Positions 48,872 to 59,755 are shown, counted from the first letter of the stretch. The stretch is 64,000 nt of DNA from Halalkalibacter nanhaiisediminis (GCF_007830185.1 NZ_VLKZ01000007.1:62001-126000), one strand, 5' to 3'. Made by a program: numbers and translations. The notes: generated from the letters alone by a model not told the origin.

Positions 48872-48931
48872 CATTGCATCTTCTCGTTTAAACACTATTA
48901 AAGCAATGATCTGAAGGGAGATTTTTTTGAA

Positions 48932-49978
48932 ATGACAACAGCAAACTATCACGTAGCCGTTGTAGGTGCAACGGGTGCAGTCGGTCAACAAATGTTAAAA
49001 ACACTAGAGGAACGTGATTTTCCAATTGCTAGCTTAAAGCTACTATCTTCAAAGCGTTCTGCAGGAACAACAATTTCCTTTAAAGGTGAAGAATATACAG
49101 TGGAAGAGGCAACACCTGAGTCATTTGAAGGTGTTCAAATTGCTCTATTTTCAGCTGGAGGATCTGTTTCAAAAACTTTAGCACCTGAAGCTGTAAAGCG
49201 TGGTGCTATTGTCGTCGATAATACGAGTGCATTCCGTATGGATCCAACTATTCCTCTTGTTGTACCAGAGGTTAATGAAGAAGATCTACGTAATCACAAC
49301 GGCATCATTGCCAACCCTAACTGCTCTACTATTCAAATGATGGTAGCACTTGAACCAATTCGTGAAAAATACGGATTGAAAAAAGTGATCGTGTCAACGT
49401 ATCAAGCTGTTTCAGGAGCAGGTCTTGAAGCGATTGAAGAGATGAAGCAACAAACAAAGGACATTCTTGAAGGAAAAGATTTCACACCAGAAATTTTACC
49501 TGTTGGAGGAGATAAAAAGCATTATCAAATTGCGTTTAATGCGATCCCTCAAATTGATTTATTCCAAGAAAATGGTTATACATTTGAAGAAATGAAAATG
49601 ATTAATGAAACAAAAAAAATCTTGCATATGCCTGAGCTTGAGGTTGCAGCTACTTGTGTCCGTCTTCCAATTGAAACTGGGCATTCTGAGTCTGTATATA
49701 TTGAAACGGAAAAAGGTGGGGCAACGGTTGCTGAATTAAAAGAATTACTTGCAACTTCACCTGGGATTACTCTTCAAGATGATCCAGAAAACCAAGTATA
49801 CCCAATGGCATCTGAATGTGTTGGTAAAAATGATGTCTTCGTTGGTCGTATCCGTCGTGACCTAGATCGCGATAATGGGTATCATATGTGGATCGTGTCA
49901 GATAACTTATTAAAAGGTGCAGCATGGAATTCAGTTCAAATCGCAGAAAGTTTAGTTAAGCTCGAGCTTTTAAAGTAA
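48932..49978 (+). CDS. asd: Aspartate-semialdehyde dehydrogenase
   Basis: Reduces aspartyl phosphate to the semialdehyde, the branch point for lysine/DPA, threonine and methionine. [20 protein letters not shown] is the NADP site, and the catalytic Cys131 is in [20 protein letters not shown] is also conserved. The 348-aa length is normal. AAGGGAG precedes ATG 48932. dapG and dapA follow as an operon. Confidence 0.96.
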   Translation: MTTANYHVAVVGATGAVGQQMLKTLEERDFPIASLKLLSSKRSAGTTISFKGEEYTVEEATPESFEGVQIALFSAGGSVSKTLAPEAVKRGAIVVDNTSAFRMDPTIPLVVPEVNEEDLRNHNGIIANPNCSTIQMMVALEPIREKYGLKKVIVSTYQAVSGAGLEAIEEMKQQTKDILEGKDFTPEILPVGGDKKHYQIAFNAIPQIDLFQENGYTFEEMKMINETKKILHMPELEVAATCVRLPIETGHSESVYIETEKGGATVAELKELLATSPGITLQDDPENQVYPMASECVGKNDVFVGRIRRDLDRDNGYHMWIVSDNLLKGAAWNSVQIAESLVKLELLK

Positions 49979-49992
49979 AAAGTAGGTGGCTT

Positions 49993-51216
49993 ATGAAAAT
50001 GATTGTTCAAAAATTTGGAGGTACATCGGTTCGAAGTGATGAAAGCCAGATGAAAGCTGCGGAGCATGTTCTCAAAGCAGTAAAGGAAGGCTACAAGGTC
50101 GTTGTTGTTGTCTCTGCTATGGGACGTAAAGGTGAACCTTATGCAACAGATACGCTTTTAGGTTTGATTGAACCATCAAACCTCACAAAGCGCGAACAGG
50201 ACCTTCTCGTCTCGTGCGGGGAAGTCATTTCATCAGTTGTTTTTTCAAATTTATTGAATCAATTGAACGTATCTTCTGTCGCTCTTACTGGAGCCCAAGC
50301 GGGATTTAGAACAAATGATCATTTTACGAATGCGAAGATCGTGGAAATGAAATGTGAGCGAGTGACTGCTCTTCTAGAGAACAATGATGTCGTTGTTGTT
50401 GCAGGTTTTCAAGGTCAAACCGAGAACGGTGATATCACGACTCTTGGTCGAGGAGGAAGCGATACATCGGCTACAGCATTAGGTGCTGCACTGAAAGCTG
50501 AGTGGGTTGATATTTTCACAGATGTTGAAGGTGTCATGACGGCAGATCCTCGCATTGTAAAAGATGCGCGAGCGCTCGATACGATGACCTATAATGAGAT
50601 TTGTAATATGGCCTACCAAGGAGCAAAGGTCATTCACCCACGTGCTGTTGAAATTGCGATGCAGGCAAAGATCCCAATTCATATTCGGTCGACATATTCG
50701 GATCATAAGGGAACTCTCGTTACGTCAATGTTACCAGAACGACCCCATGATGTAGGTGATCGCTTAATTACCGGAATTGCAAACCTTCCTAATGTTACAC
50801 AAATAAAGGTTTTTGCAAAAGAGGGACAATATGACTTACAGGAAAAAGTGTTTAAAGCGATGGCAAATGAGAAAATCAGTGTCGATTTTATAAACATTAA
50901 TCCTCGAGGTGTTGTCTATACGGTGTCAGGGGAAGTGGCAGATAAAGCAATCAGCGTTCTACAAGAAATGGGTTATGAGCCACAAGTTACTAAAAATTGT
51001 GCTAAGGTTTCAGCTGTTGGGGCAGGAATGACAGGAGTTCCAGGTGTTACAGCGAAGATAGTCAGCGCATTATCGCAGCAGAATGTTCAAATTCTTCAAT
51101 CAGCCGATTCTCACACGACCATTTGGGTACTTGTAAAAGAAGAGGATATGATAAAGGCTGTTAATGCGCTCCATCACATGTTTCACCTAGAACAAATAGG
51201 GCAGCATCAAGAATAG
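49993..51216 (+). CDS. dapG: Aspartokinase I, diaminopimelate-sensitive type
   Basis: Phosphorylates aspartate. The catalytic domain starts VQKFGGTSVRSDE and contains GRGGSDTSATALGAAL and VEGVMTADPRIV; two ACT domains (about 265-400) provide feedback control. The 407 aa length and the asd-dapG-dapA context fit DapG, the DAP-inhibited isoform of Bacillus, rather than LysC or ThrD; inhibitor specificity cannot be read from sequence. ATG 49999 is an alternative start. Confidence 0.93.
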   Translation: MKMIVQKFGGTSVRSDESQMKAAEHVLKAVKEGYKVVVVVSAMGRKGEPYATDTLLGLIEPSNLTKREQDLLVSCGEVISSVVFSNLLNQLNVSSVALTGAQAGFRTNDHFTNAKIVEMKCERVTALLENNDVVVVAGFQGQTENGDITTLGRGGSDTSATALGAALKAEWVDIFTDVEGVMTADPRIVKDARALDTMTYNEICNMAYQGAKVIHPRAVEIAMQAKIPIHIRSTYSDHKGTLVTSMLPERPHDVGDRLITGIANLPNVTQIKVFAKEGQYDLQEKVFKAMANEKISVDFININPRGVVYTVSGEVADKAISVLQEMGYEPQVTKNCAKVSAVGAGMTGVPGVTAKIVSALSQQNVQILQSADSHTTIWVLVKEEDMIKAVNALHHMFHLEQIGQHQE

Positions 51217-51253
51217 AACCTCGTCGAAACCCTTAAGTAAGGAGCTGGAGTGA

Positions 51254-52120
51254 ATGGACTTTGGCCACGTAGTGACGGCAATGGTCACTCCTTTTAGTCA
51301 TGAAGGACTGATTGATGTCGACAAAACCAAGGAGCTTATTGATTATCTTATAGCAAACGGAACAAGTGCATTGGTTGTTGCAGGGACAACAGGGGAATCT
51401 CCAACCCTAACAACGGATGAAAAGCTTGCTTTATTTCAATTGTGTGTGGAATACGTTAATAAGCGAATTCCTGTCATTGCAGGAACAGGGACTAATGATA
51501 CAAAAGCATCGATTACGTTAACTAAAACCGCAACAGAAGTTGGTGTAGATGGAATCATGCTTGTCACACCTTATTACAATAAACCATCACAAAAAGGTCT
51601 CTATCAGCATTTTAAAGAAATTGCCGCAGTCACTCCATTACCAGTTATGCTATACAATGTTCCAGGAAGAACAGCGGTACATTTAGATGCACAAACGACA
51701 ATCGCGTTATCAAAGATTGAAAACATTACGTCTGTTAAAGAAGCAAGCGGAAGTTTGGAAGACATGGCAACGATCATCTCAGCAACAAGTGAAGACTTTT
51801 ATGTTTACAGTGGAGATGATTCGCTTACTCTTCCAGCTATGGCAATTGGAGCGACAGGAGTCGTTTCTGTTGCATCGCATGTGATCGGAAATGAAATGAA
51901 AGCGATGATTCATGCTTATAAGAATGGACAGATAACAGAGGCAGCTAAAATTCATCGATCTTTGCTCCCAATCATGAAGGCGATGTTTCTTGCCCCTAAT
52001 CCAACTTGTGTCAAATTTGCTATTCAAAAAAAGGGGATCAATGTTGGGGGAGTCCGCCTACCTCTAGTCCCTTTAAGTGTAGAAGAAGAAAAAGAAGTAG
52101 CGGCAGTCCTATTGCCTTAA
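51254..52120 (+). CDS. dapA: 4-hydroxy-tetrahydrodipicolinate synthase
   Basis: Condenses pyruvate and aspartate semialdehyde. The Schiff-base Lys162 lies in TSVKEASGS, and YNVPGRT with GTTGESPTLTTDEK are intact. The 288-aa length is normal. AAGGAGCTGGAG precedes ATG 51254. Its product feeds lysine, peptidoglycan DAP and, through DpaAB, spore DPA. Confidence 0.96.
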   Translation: MDFGHVVTAMVTPFSHEGLIDVDKTKELIDYLIANGTSALVVAGTTGESPTLTTDEKLALFQLCVEYVNKRIPVIAGTGTNDTKASITLTKTATEVGVDGIMLVTPYYNKPSQKGLYQHFKEIAAVTPLPVMLYNVPGRTAVHLDAQTTIALSKIENITSVKEASGSLEDMATIISATSEDFYVYSGDDSLTLPAMAIGATGVVSVASHVIGNEMKAMIHAYKNGQITEAAKIHRSLLPIMKAMFLAPNPTCVKFAIQKKGINVGGVRLPLVPLSVEEEKEVAAVLLP

Positions 52121-52124
52121 AGAG

Positions 52125-52151
52125 AGTCAGTCCATTGTGGCTGACTTTTTT
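52125..52151 (+). terminator. Intrinsic terminator after dapA
   Basis: AGTCAG 52125-52130 pairs with CTGACT 52141-52146, then TTTTT to 52151. Confidence 0.82.
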
Positions 52152-52217
52152 GGTTTTTATAGAGTTGTTAAGTTCTATCAAAAATGACATTAGAATGGCA
52201 AGGGTGGAAGTTCAGTC

Positions 52218-52247
52218 TTGTGTTTCATTTCATAAATAAGGTATACT
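52218..52247 (+). promoter_or_regulatory. Sigma-A promoter for rnjB
   Basis: TTGTGT 52218-52223, 18-bp spacer, TATACT 52242-52247, within the dapA-rnjB gap. Confidence 0.6.
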
Positions 52248-52274
52248 GAAAATAAGTGATTTGTTCGGGTTATA

Positions 52275-52295
52275 GTGATCATAGGTTGTGATCAC
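52275..52295 (+). other. Perfect inverted repeat in the rnjB leader
   Basis: GTGATCA 52275-52281 and TGATCAC 52289-52295 are separated by 7 nt. It lies about 25 bp downstream of the expected start point, so it could be an operator or an RNA hairpin. Confidence 0.55.
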
Positions 52296-52394
52296 CTGTC
52301 ATTTTAGCGAATAGTAGATCATCATCTATGCCAAGGATGAAAAGAACGGATATAGGTTGTACATAGAGATATTGTAAAGTAGGAGGAACGTCCA

Positions 52395-54062
52395 TTGTCT
52401 AAAGAATTGAATGAGAAAGTACGTGTTTTTGCCTTAGGTGGAGTCGGTGAAATAGGTAAAAACATGTATGTTGTTGAAGTAGGAGAAGACATCCTAGTCG
52501 TTGACGCTGGTTTAATGTTTCCGGATGACGATATGCTAGGAGTCGATATTGTTATTCCTGATGTTTCTTATCTTGTTGAGAATGCAGAGCGTGTACAAGG
52601 AATTATCCTTACACATGGTCATGAAGATCATATTGGTGGTTTGTCATACGTTTTAAAGAAAATCAATGTTCCTGTTTATGGAACAAAGCTAACCCTTGGC
52701 CTAGTAGAAGAAAAGTTAAAAGAAGCAGGCTTAACTCGCCACACAACATTAAAATTAATTGATGCAAATAGCCTTTTGAAAATTGGTTCAACATCTGTTT
52801 CCTTTTTCCGAACAAATCACAGTATTCCAGATTCAGTAGGTGTTTGTATTGACACTTCGCAAGGTGCTATCGTTCATACAGGAGATTTTAAGTTTGATCA
52901 AACTCCTGTTGATGGGAAGCAAGCAGAAATTGGAAAGATGGCTGCGATTGGTCAGCGAGGTGTTCTATGTTTGTTATCTGATAGTACAAATGCTGAACGC
53001 CCAGGTACAACGAAGTCAGAGACAGAAGTAGGACAGGGAATTGCCGATGTTTTTGAACAGACTGAGGGGCGAATCATTGTCACTACATTTGCATCAAATG
53101 TTCATCGTATTCAACAAGTCATTGACGCTTCAATGAAAGCAAAACGTAAGCTGGTTGTTGTCGGGAAAAGCATGGTACGTGTTATCACGATTGCACAGAA
53201 ACTAGGTTATATAGATGCACCCAAGGATTTATTTATTGATATTGATGAAATAGGGAAATACCGTGATGAACAGCTTGCCATTGTCACTACAGGTAGTCAA
53301 GGCGAGCCAATGTCAGCATTAACGCGTATGGCTAAAGGTGCACATCGTCAGATCACGATCACAAACCAAGACACAGTTATCATCGCAGCCTCTGCCATTC
53401 CTGGTAATGAGAAATCTGTTTCTTCTATCATTGATAAGCTTCACCGAATCGGTGCTGATGTTGTATATGGACAAGCAAAGGTCCATGCTTCAGGACACGG
53501 TAGTCAAGAAGAGCTTAAATTAATGTTGAATTTAATGCAGCCTAAGTATTTTATTCCGATTCACGGCGAATTTAGAATGCAGTATGCTCATCGTGAACTT
53601 GCGATGCAAGTTGGTATTAAGCCAGAATATATTTACCTTGTCGACAAAGGTGAAGTCATTGAATTTACAAATGGTCAAGGACGTAAAGGTGGAAAAGTTC
53701 CTTCAGGAAATGTCCTTATCGATGGATTAGGTGTAGGTGATGTTGGTAACATCGTTTTACGCGATCGTCGTTTGTTATCAAAAGACGGCATACTTGTCGT
53801 CGTTGTTACTCTTAACAAGAAAACGGGAGAGTTTGTCTCTGGTCCTAATATTATTTCTCGAGGATTTGTGTATGTCCGTGAATCTGAGAAGCTTTTAGAG
53901 GATGCAAATGAATTAGTAAGTGTCATTTTGAAGAAATGTGTGAGTGAAAAAGTTAACGAATGGTCTTCTTTAAAGAGTAGTGTTCGTGAAGGATTGAGCC
54001 GCTTTTTATTTGAAAAAACAAAAAGACGACCAATGATTCTCCCAATTATCATGGAAGTATAG
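52395..54062 (+). CDS. rnjB: Ribonuclease J2
   Basis: Beta-CASP metallo-beta-lactamase RNase, partner of RNase J1. The zinc motif THGHEDH is at residues 73-79, with LSDSTNAERPGTTKSE, VATGSQGEPMSALTRMA-type sequence (VTTGSQGEPM) and ASGHGSQEELK. The 555-aa length is normal. TTG 52395 is the start, behind AGGAGGA. J2 rather than J1 follows from position between dapA and tepA. The active motif is not degenerate, although J2 enzymes are usually weak. Confidence 0.93.
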   Translation: MSKELNEKVRVFALGGVGEIGKNMYVVEVGEDILVVDAGLMFPDDDMLGVDIVIPDVSYLVENAERVQGIILTHGHEDHIGGLSYVLKKINVPVYGTKLTLGLVEEKLKEAGLTRHTTLKLIDANSLLKIGSTSVSFFRTNHSIPDSVGVCIDTSQGAIVHTGDFKFDQTPVDGKQAEIGKMAAIGQRGVLCLLSDSTNAERPGTTKSETEVGQGIADVFEQTEGRIIVTTFASNVHRIQQVIDASMKAKRKLVVVGKSMVRVITIAQKLGYIDAPKDLFIDIDEIGKYRDEQLAIVTTGSQGEPMSALTRMAKGAHRQITITNQDTVIIAASAIPGNEKSVSSIIDKLHRIGADVVYGQAKVHASGHGSQEELKLMLNLMQPKYFIPIHGEFRMQYAHRELAMQVGIKPEYIYLVDKGEVIEFTNGQGRKGGKVPSGNVLIDGLGVGDVGNIVLRDRRLLSKDGILVVVVTLNKKTGEFVSGPNIISRGFVYVRESEKLLEDANELVSVILKKCVSEKVNEWSSLKSSVREGLSRFLFEKTKRRPMILPIIMEV

Positions 54063-54072
54063 ATTAGGTTGA

Positions 54073-54099
54073 AAGCGCACTGATGCAGTGCGCTTTTTT
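54073..54099 (+). terminator. Intrinsic terminator after rnjB
   Basis: AAGCGCACTG 54073-54082 pairs perfectly with CAGTGCGCTT 54086-54095 around ATG, then a T run to 54099. Confidence 0.93.
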
Positions 54100-54173
54100 C
54101 TTTTAGAATAATGGATGACAATGAAAAAACAGGCTCATACTACAAAGAGATACGACAAAAGGAGGAAGTAGGC

Positions 54174-54926
54174 ATGACGATGGAAAACCCGCAATTTGAG
54201 CAATCACCCAGACCAGAAATACCTCAAAAAGAAGTAAAGGGATCTGGTATTTTAGATAAGATTCAAGAACTTGGACAAACAAATGTCCCAGATATGGCTC
54301 AATCAAATATCCATTGCATGACTGTAGTAGGGCAAATTGAAGGCCATATGCAACTCCCGCCACAAAATAAAACAACAAAGTATGAACATATTATTCCTCA
54401 GCTTGTTGCTATTGAGCAAAATCTGAAATTAGAAGGGTTGTTATTAATTTTAAACACAGTCGGTGGAGATGTTGAGGCAGGTTTAGCAATTTCAGAAATG
54501 ATCGCCTCGATGTCCAAGCCATCTGTTACACTTGTTCTAGGAGGAGGTCATTCGATTGGTGTGCCAATTGCGGTCGCTTCTAATTATTCCTTTATTGCTG
54601 AAACAGCAACAATGACAATTCATCCAGTTCGCTTAACAGGCCTTGTCATTGGTGTACCGCAAACGTTTGAATACTTAGATAAGATGCAGGAGCGCGTCAT
54701 TAGTTTTGTGACAAAGCACTCGTCTATAACAGAAGAAAAATTTAAAGAATTAATGCTCTCAAAAGGGAATTTGACTCGCGATATTGGTACAAATGTCGTC
54801 GGTACTGACGCTGTAAAATATGGTTTAATAGATGAAGTCGGTGGTATCGGGCAGGCTTTAAATAAATTAAATGAATTGATTGACATCTATCGCGAAAAAA
54901 ATTCTGTAGGAGATGTTGTACAATGA
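54174..54926 (+). CDS. tepA: ClpP-like protease TepA
   Basis: Cytoplasmic ClpP/SppA-fold protein, called translocation-enhancing protein and linked to spore-protein degradation in B. subtilis. The nucleophile Ser lies in [14 protein letters not shown] (about residue 126) and the His in ATMTIHPVR. The N-terminal 70 residues are variable and P/Q-rich. ATG 54174 follows AGGAGGAAG; an in-frame ATG at 54111 overlaps the terminator region. The product is 250 aa. It overlaps ylzJ by 4 bp. Confidence 0.9.
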   Translation: MTMENPQFEQSPRPEIPQKEVKGSGILDKIQELGQTNVPDMAQSNIHCMTVVGQIEGHMQLPPQNKTTKYEHIIPQLVAIEQNLKLEGLLLILNTVGGDVEAGLAISEMIASMSKPSVTLVLGGGHSIGVPIAVASNYSFIAETATMTIHPVRLTGLVIGVPQTFEYLDKMQERVISFVTKHSSITEEKFKELMLSKGNLTRDIGTNVVGTDAVKYGLIDEVGGIGQALNKLNELIDIYREKNSVGDVVQ

Positions 54927-55144
54927 TTCTTTATACGATGATGCCTCATGAATTGATTTTCCCTGAAGATGAACAAAGCTTTTCTTCTCAACAGGTGATT
55001 GCCTGTGAGGCAGGAAATTTAATCATTGAGCAGATTAACCCCGAGCAATATCGAGTCGTTCGTTTAATGAGTGGAAATCCGATGCATTATCTGAATGAAA
55101 AATATACACCAGGTACGATTATTCAAGCGAAACCTCAATTTTAG
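54923..55144 (+). CDS. ylzJ: YlzJ-like small protein
   Basis: A 73-residue protein that follows tepA in bacilli: [37 protein letters not shown] and [17 protein letters not shown]. No membrane segment or known domain. Start overlaps the tepA stop (ATGA), so the pair is co-translated. Function unknown. Confidence 0.88.
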   Translation: MILYTMMPHELIFPEDEQSFSSQQVIACEAGNLIIEQINPEQYRVVRLMSGNPMHYLNEKYTPGTIIQAKPQF

Positions 55145-55177
55145 CTATGTAGACAAGGAATGTCTTATGCTATAATT

Positions 55178-55221
55178 AACTTCATCCAAGAATGGTCGAA
55201 GCAGCCAACATTGGCTGCTTC
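55178..55221 (+). promoter_or_regulatory. Extended -10 promoter and 5' hairpin before spoIIIE
   Basis: TGCTATAAT ends at 55186 and gives an extended -10 box; the -35 is weak. GAAGCAGCCAA 55198-55208 pairs perfectly with TTGGCTGCTTC 55211-55221, which would lie at the extreme 5' end of the message. No T run follows, so it is not a standard terminator for ylzJ. Confidence 0.55.
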
Positions 55222-55262
55222 TTAAGTATGTTGATTATCTATTGTAGTAAAGGGTGAAACGT

Positions 55263-57602
55263 ATGGCAAGACGCAAGAAAAAAAGAAAAACCGAGTGGAA
55301 ATCACAGCTTACGTATGAACTCATTGGACTCGGCTTATTAGTCATTGCCGTCGTTACATTTGCACGTCTGGGCACGGTTGGTGAAACATTCGTTCGATTA
55401 TTCCGGTTCTTTTTAGGTGAATGGTTTGTTGTGATGGCAATTGGCTTACTTGCTTCCGCTCTTTATATAATGATTAAAAGACAAAAGCCTAAATTTTTGA
55501 CAAGGAGAATAGCGGGTGTTTACGTTATGATCCTTTCATTTGTCTTATTTAGTCATGTCGGACTTTTCAATCAGCTTAGTGGACAAGAAGGTTTTCAAGA
55601 TCAATCTGTCATCCGCAATACGTGGAATTTATTTTGGATGGAAATGAGGGGCGACATTCCACCAACAGATTTAGGTGGGGGGATGATTGGATCACTGGCA
55701 TTTGCCGTTAGTTACTTCTTATTTGCGGAGCAAGGTACGTACTTTTTATGCTTTGTTTTGTTTATCATTGGCTTTATTTTATTAACAGGAAAATCAATCT
55801 CTGAACTTATCGGCAATATTTTCAGAAAAAGTTATGTGTTTGTCGGTGATACTTTCAGCAGTTTATTTACAGAATTAAAGCAAATGAGAGTGAAAGCAAA
55901 AGAAAAAATAGCTGAAGAACGAGAAGTGAATAAGGAAAAGAAAAAGCAACGTAAAAGTGAAAAAGAGCTTCAAGAGCAAGATGTGAAACTGCAAGAAGAG
56001 TATCAAGAAGAAGTTGAACCAGAGATTGTTGACTTTTCACAAAAAACGTATCGGAAAGTCCCTGTAAAGCACGAATCAAACGAAACAAAAGTGCAGTCTG
56101 AAACAAATCCAGACGAAACGATTGAAGTTGATATGCAGACACCACTTGTGACAGCGCAAGAGACAAATGAAGCGTACAAGCTACCAAGTGTTGAGTTGCT
56201 AAAGTTGCCAAATAATCCAAGTCAGTCGAATGAAAAAAGGCAGTTAACAGCGAACGCTCGTAAGTTAGAACAAACATTAGAAAGTTTTGGCGTAAAAGCG
56301 AGAGTTTCAAAAGTACATTTAGGACCAGCGGTTACAAAATATGAAGTGAACCCTAGTGTCGGAGTGAAAGTAAGTAAAATTGTCAACCTAGCTGATGATT
56401 TAGCTTTGGCCCTAGCAGCAAAAGATATTCGAATTGAAGCCCCTATTCCTGGGAAATCAGCAATCGGAATAGAAGTTCCAAATCATGAGGTTGCAATTGT
56501 AACGCTGAGAGAAGTTCTTGATTCACCAAAATCTCATGAGGAAGAAAATGTTCTTGCTGTAGGACTTGGTCGAGATATATCAGGGGAGCCTGTCCTTGCT
56601 CATATAAATAAAATGCCGCATCTTCTTGTTGCTGGTGCAACAGGAAGTGGGAAAAGTGTATGTATTAATGGTATTATCACAAGTATTTTACTAAAAGCGA
56701 AGCCGCATGAAGTAAAACTCATGATGATAGATCCAAAAATGGTGGAATTAACCGTTTATAATGGTGTGCCGCACCTGCTTACACCTGTGGTAACCGAGCC
56801 TAAAAAAGCATCACAGGCATTAAAAAAAGTTGTTGCTGAGATGGAACGACGCTACGATTTATTTTCTCATAGTGGGACGAGAAATATAGAAGGATATAAT
56901 GATTTAGTGAATCGTCAAAATGAAAGTGAGGATGCGAAACAGCCCAATCTTCCTTATATTGTCGTGATTGTTGATGAACTTGCCGATTTAATGATGGTCG
57001 CCTCAGGAGATGTTGAAGACTCAATAGCTAGACTTGCTCAAATGGCAAGGGCAGCAGGAATTCATATGATTATCGCAACTCAGCGACCATCCGTTGATGT
57101 CATAACAGGAGTGATTAAAGCAAATATTCCATCAAGAATTGCTTTTGGCGTTTCTTCGCAAACAGACTCGAGAACGATACTCGATTCTGGCGGTGCAGAA
57201 AAACTACTTGGACGTGGAGATATGCTGTACATGCCTGTTGGGGCAACGAAGCCAACAAGAATTCAAGGAGCCTTTCTCTCTGACCAAGAAGTTGAGGAAG
57301 TCGTTGACTTTGTGATCTCTCAACAAAAGGCTCAATATCAAGAGGAAATGACACCTACAGAAGAAAAACAAGTTACAGATAAAGTTGACGATGATTTATA
57401 TGATACAGCTGTAGAACTTGTAACAGAAATGAATACAGCTTCAGTATCCATGCTACAAAGACGTTTTCGAATTGGTTACACGAGAGCAGCTCGGTTAATT
57501 GATGAGATGGAAGTAAGAGGGATTGTTGGTCCGTATGAGGGAAGCAAGCCGAGGGAAGTATTAGTAGAAAAAACGCGAGAGGATGAAGCGACGGAGATTT
57601 GA
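55263..57602 (+). CDS. spoIIIE: DNA translocase SpoIIIE/FtsK
   Basis: Pumps the chromosome into the forespore and clears DNA from division septa. Four membrane helices occupy about 20-180, then an E/K-rich linker (about 205-320), the alpha domain, and the motor with Walker [14 protein letters not shown] (about 457) and Walker [12 protein letters not shown] (about 565). The gamma winged helix (about 710-765), which reads SRS sequences, has [20 protein letters not shown]. The 779-aa length matches SpoIIIE rather than the soluble SftA. ATG 55263 follows AAAGGGTG. Confidence 0.94.
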   Translation: MARRKKKRKTEWKSQLTYELIGLGLLVIAVVTFARLGTVGETFVRLFRFFLGEWFVVMAIGLLASALYIMIKRQKPKFLTRRIAGVYVMILSFVLFSHVGLFNQLSGQEGFQDQSVIRNTWNLFWMEMRGDIPPTDLGGGMIGSLAFAVSYFLFAEQGTYFLCFVLFIIGFILLTGKSISELIGNIFRKSYVFVGDTFSSLFTELKQMRVKAKEKIAEEREVNKEKKKQRKSEKELQEQDVKLQEEYQEEVEPEIVDFSQKTYRKVPVKHESNETKVQSETNPDETIEVDMQTPLVTAQETNEAYKLPSVELLKLPNNPSQSNEKRQLTANARKLEQTLESFGVKARVSKVHLGPAVTKYEVNPSVGVKVSKIVNLADDLALALAAKDIRIEAPIPGKSAIGIEVPNHEVAIVTLREVLDSPKSHEEENVLAVGLGRDISGEPVLAHINKMPHLLVAGATGSGKSVCINGIITSILLKAKPHEVKLMMIDPKMVELTVYNGVPHLLTPVVTEPKKASQALKKVVAEMERRYDLFSHSGTRNIEGYNDLVNRQNESEDAKQPNLPYIVVIVDELADLMMVASGDVEDSIARLAQMARAAGIHMIIATQRPSVDVITGVIKANIPSRIAFGVSSQTDSRTILDSGGAEKLLGRGDMLYMPVGATKPTRIQGAFLSDQEVEEVVDFVISQQKAQYQEEMTPTEEKQVTDKVDDDLYDTAVELVTEMNTASVSMLQRRFRIGYTRAARLIDEMEVRGIVGPYEGSKPREVLVEKTREDEATEI

Positions 57603-57704
57603 TGACTTCGTTACAGTTGCAGAGGGTGTGTAAAAGAAAGAAACTTGGCTAAGTTCGCTCAACGTCGTGTGGGCAGATAGAGATGAGAAAAAGGGGTGGG
57701 GAGC

Positions 57705-58430
57705 TTGATCAAAGCAGATCATAGACCATTATATTTACAAGTGATTGATCGTATCAAAGCAGATATTGATAAAAAGTCATACGTTGAAGGCGAAAAGCTG
57801 CCTTCTGAATTTGAGCTTTCTAAATTGCTTGGAGTCAGTCGTGCAACATTACGTGAAGCCCTTCGTATATTAGAAGAAGAAGGTGTGGTCATTCGTCGGC
57901 ATGGGGTAGGAACGTTCGTTCATTCAAAACCGCTTTTTAATGCTGGGATCGAAGAAATGTATAGTGTGACAGACATGATTATTCAAGCTAATATGACACC
58001 AGGTACGATCTTTTTATCCTCATCGGTACAAGAAAGCACAGATGAGGACCGTCGCAAATTTGATAATGATGACCTAAAAGAAGTCATGCAGATTGAACGT
58101 GTACGTACTGCTGATGGAACGCCTGTAGTGTACTGTTTAGACAGAATTCCAAATGAACTAGTTGAAAATCATTCCATTCATGAAACGAAATCGATTTTTC
58201 GTTTCTTAGAAGAGATTGGGAGAACGATTACATACGCAATTACCTATATTGAGCCAATTGGATATCACGAACACATTTCAGAGATTTTAGAATGTGATCC
58301 TGAGACTTCCTTACTTTTATTAAAACAAATGCATTATGATGACTCTGAACAGCCTTTGCTTTACTCATTAAACTATTTCCGTGCAGATAAATTTAAGTTC
58401 CACGTAGTAAGAAAGAGAGTGAAAGCATAA
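57705..58430 (+). CDS. ymfC: GntR/HutC-family transcription regulator YmfC
   Basis: An N-terminal GntR winged helix (about 8-75; [20 protein letters not shown] then [14 protein letters not shown]) and a C-terminal UTRA effector domain (about 95-240). The product has 241 aa. TTG 57705 is chosen as AAGGGGTGGGG lies about 8 nt upstream; GTG 57696 overlaps that site. In B. subtilis the next genes are a transporter pair; here ymfF follows at once, so the target is unclear. It may control its own operon. Confidence 0.88.
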   Translation: MIKADHRPLYLQVIDRIKADIDKKSYVEGEKLPSEFELSKLLGVSRATLREALRILEEEGVVIRRHGVGTFVHSKPLFNAGIEEMYSVTDMIIQANMTPGTIFLSSSVQESTDEDRRKFDNDDLKEVMQIERVRTADGTPVVYCLDRIPNELVENHSIHETKSIFRFLEEIGRTITYAITYIEPIGYHEHISEILECDPETSLLLLKQMHYDDSEQPLLYSLNYFRADKFKFHVVRKRVKA

Positions 58431-58465
58431 CCTATGCTTGAATGGTAAAAAAGGAGATGATCGAC

Positions 58466-59755
58466 TTGAACCAACTAGCTGAACGTATTCATACATTAAA
58501 TGGTTTAACTATTCATACAGTGAAAACGGATAAATACAAAACAAATTCACTTATTTTAATGATTAAAGCACCTCTTGCAAAAGAAACAGTCGCGATACGT
58601 GCTTTACTACCACAGATTTTACAAAATGGAACAGCAAATTATTCGACCAGAAAGCAGTTACGTGAACGTCTTGATGAGTTATACGGAGCTATGCTCACGA
58701 CAGATGTTCAGAAAAAGGGAGAACAGCATATCATTACGGTTCGTTTAGATGTAGCGAACGAACGGTTTTTATCAGATGCCACGCCATTATTTGAGCAAGC
58801 CTTGTCCTTATTAGCTGAAGTGCTTCTCAAGCCAAGACTTGAAGAAGGGTTTTTTGTTAAATCCGTTGTTGATAATGAAAAACGTTCCCTTATACAACGA
58901 ATTCAATCGGTTTATGATGATAAAATGCGTTATGCAAATGTTCGTGTAACGGAAGAAATGTGTAAAAATGAGCCATACGCATTAACGGCGTTTGGACACG
59001 TTGAAGAAGTAGAAGAGATCACGCCAGAGCGGGTTTATCGGTTTTATGAGGAGTTATTAAAAACGAATCAATTTGATCTCTATATGGTGGGGGCCATTGA
59101 TGAAGAGAAAGCCCTAAAACAAGCAACTGCTGCTTTTCAAACGCTTGCAAGTAAGCATGAATCGACAGAAATGACAAAGACGACACCTAGTCCAGAAGTA
59201 AATGAAGCGCGTATTGTTCATGAAGAGCAAGACATTAAACAAGGAAAGCTTCATATGGGATTTCGCACATATACAACGTATGCAGATGATGACTATGTTG
59301 CGATGCAGGTTTGTAATGGGCTATTTGGTGGCTTTTCTCATTCGAAATTATTTATGAATGTTCGGGAAAAAGAAAGTCTTGCTTATTATGCCGCGTCACA
59401 GCTTGAAAGTCACAAAGGTATTATGATGGTCATGTCAGGAATCGAGTTCAATAAGTATGATCGTGCAGTGGAAATTATTAAAGAGCAATTTGAAGCGATG
59501 AAAAAAGGTGATTTTTCTGATCAAGAAATCGAACAAACAAAAGCGATGCTAAAAAATCAAATTCTTGAAACAGCAGATGTTGCTAGAGGATTTGTTGAAC
59601 TTGCCTATCATCAAGTTGTGAGTGGACATGAAAGAACGATGGAAGAGTGGCTTAACCAAGTGAATGTGATTACAAAGGAAGATGTCATTCGCGTTGCCAA
59701 TAAAGTGAAGCTAGATACGATTTACTTTTTAAAAGGTAAGGAGGCAAACCAATGA
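58466..59755 (+). CDS. ymfF: M16-like inactive peptidase homologue YmfF
   Basis: A 429-residue M16-fold protein without the HxxEH zinc motif: the equivalent region reads LLPQILQNGTANYSTRKQLR. It keeps the NEKRSLIQRIQSVYDDKMRY and REKESLAYYAASQLES segments of the fold. It likely pairs with the active YmfH next door, like other two-subunit M16 enzymes. TTG 58466 is preferred, with AAGGAG 9 nt upstream; ATG 58442 and 58457 are badly spaced. It overlaps ymfH by 4 bp. Confidence 0.88.
   Translation: MNQLAERIHTLNGLTIHTVKTDKYKTNSLILMIKAPLAKETVAIRALLPQILQNGTANYSTRKQLRERLDELYGAMLTTDVQKKGEQHIITVRLDVANERFLSDATPLFEQALSLLAEVLLKPRLEEGFFVKSVVDNEKRSLIQRIQSVYDDKMRYANVRVTEEMCKNEPYALTAFGHVEEVEEITPERVYRFYEELLKTNQFDLYMVGAIDEEKALKQATAAFQTLASKHESTEMTKTTPSPEVNEARIVHEEQDIKQGKLHMGFRTYTTYADDDYVAMQVCNGLFGGFSHSKLFMNVREKESLAYYAASQLESHKGIMMVMSGIEFNKYDRAVEIIKEQFEAMKKGDFSDQEIEQTKAMLKNQILETADVARGFVELAYHQVVSGHERTMEEWLNQVNVITKEDVIRVANKVKLDTIYFLKGKEANQ

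Noticed and set aside
48782-48931. Lysine riboswitch before asd-dapG-dapA
   Set aside because: The 150-bp gap is too short and lacks the multi-stem L-box pattern.
53675-54121. Antisense frame of 148 codons over the end of rnjB
   Set aside because: Crosses the rnjB terminator and lacks any recognisable feature.
55198-55221. Terminator for ylzJ
   Set aside because: The stem is strong but is followed by CTTAAGTATG rather than a T run, and it lies downstream of a good -10 box; kept as a 5' hairpin instead.
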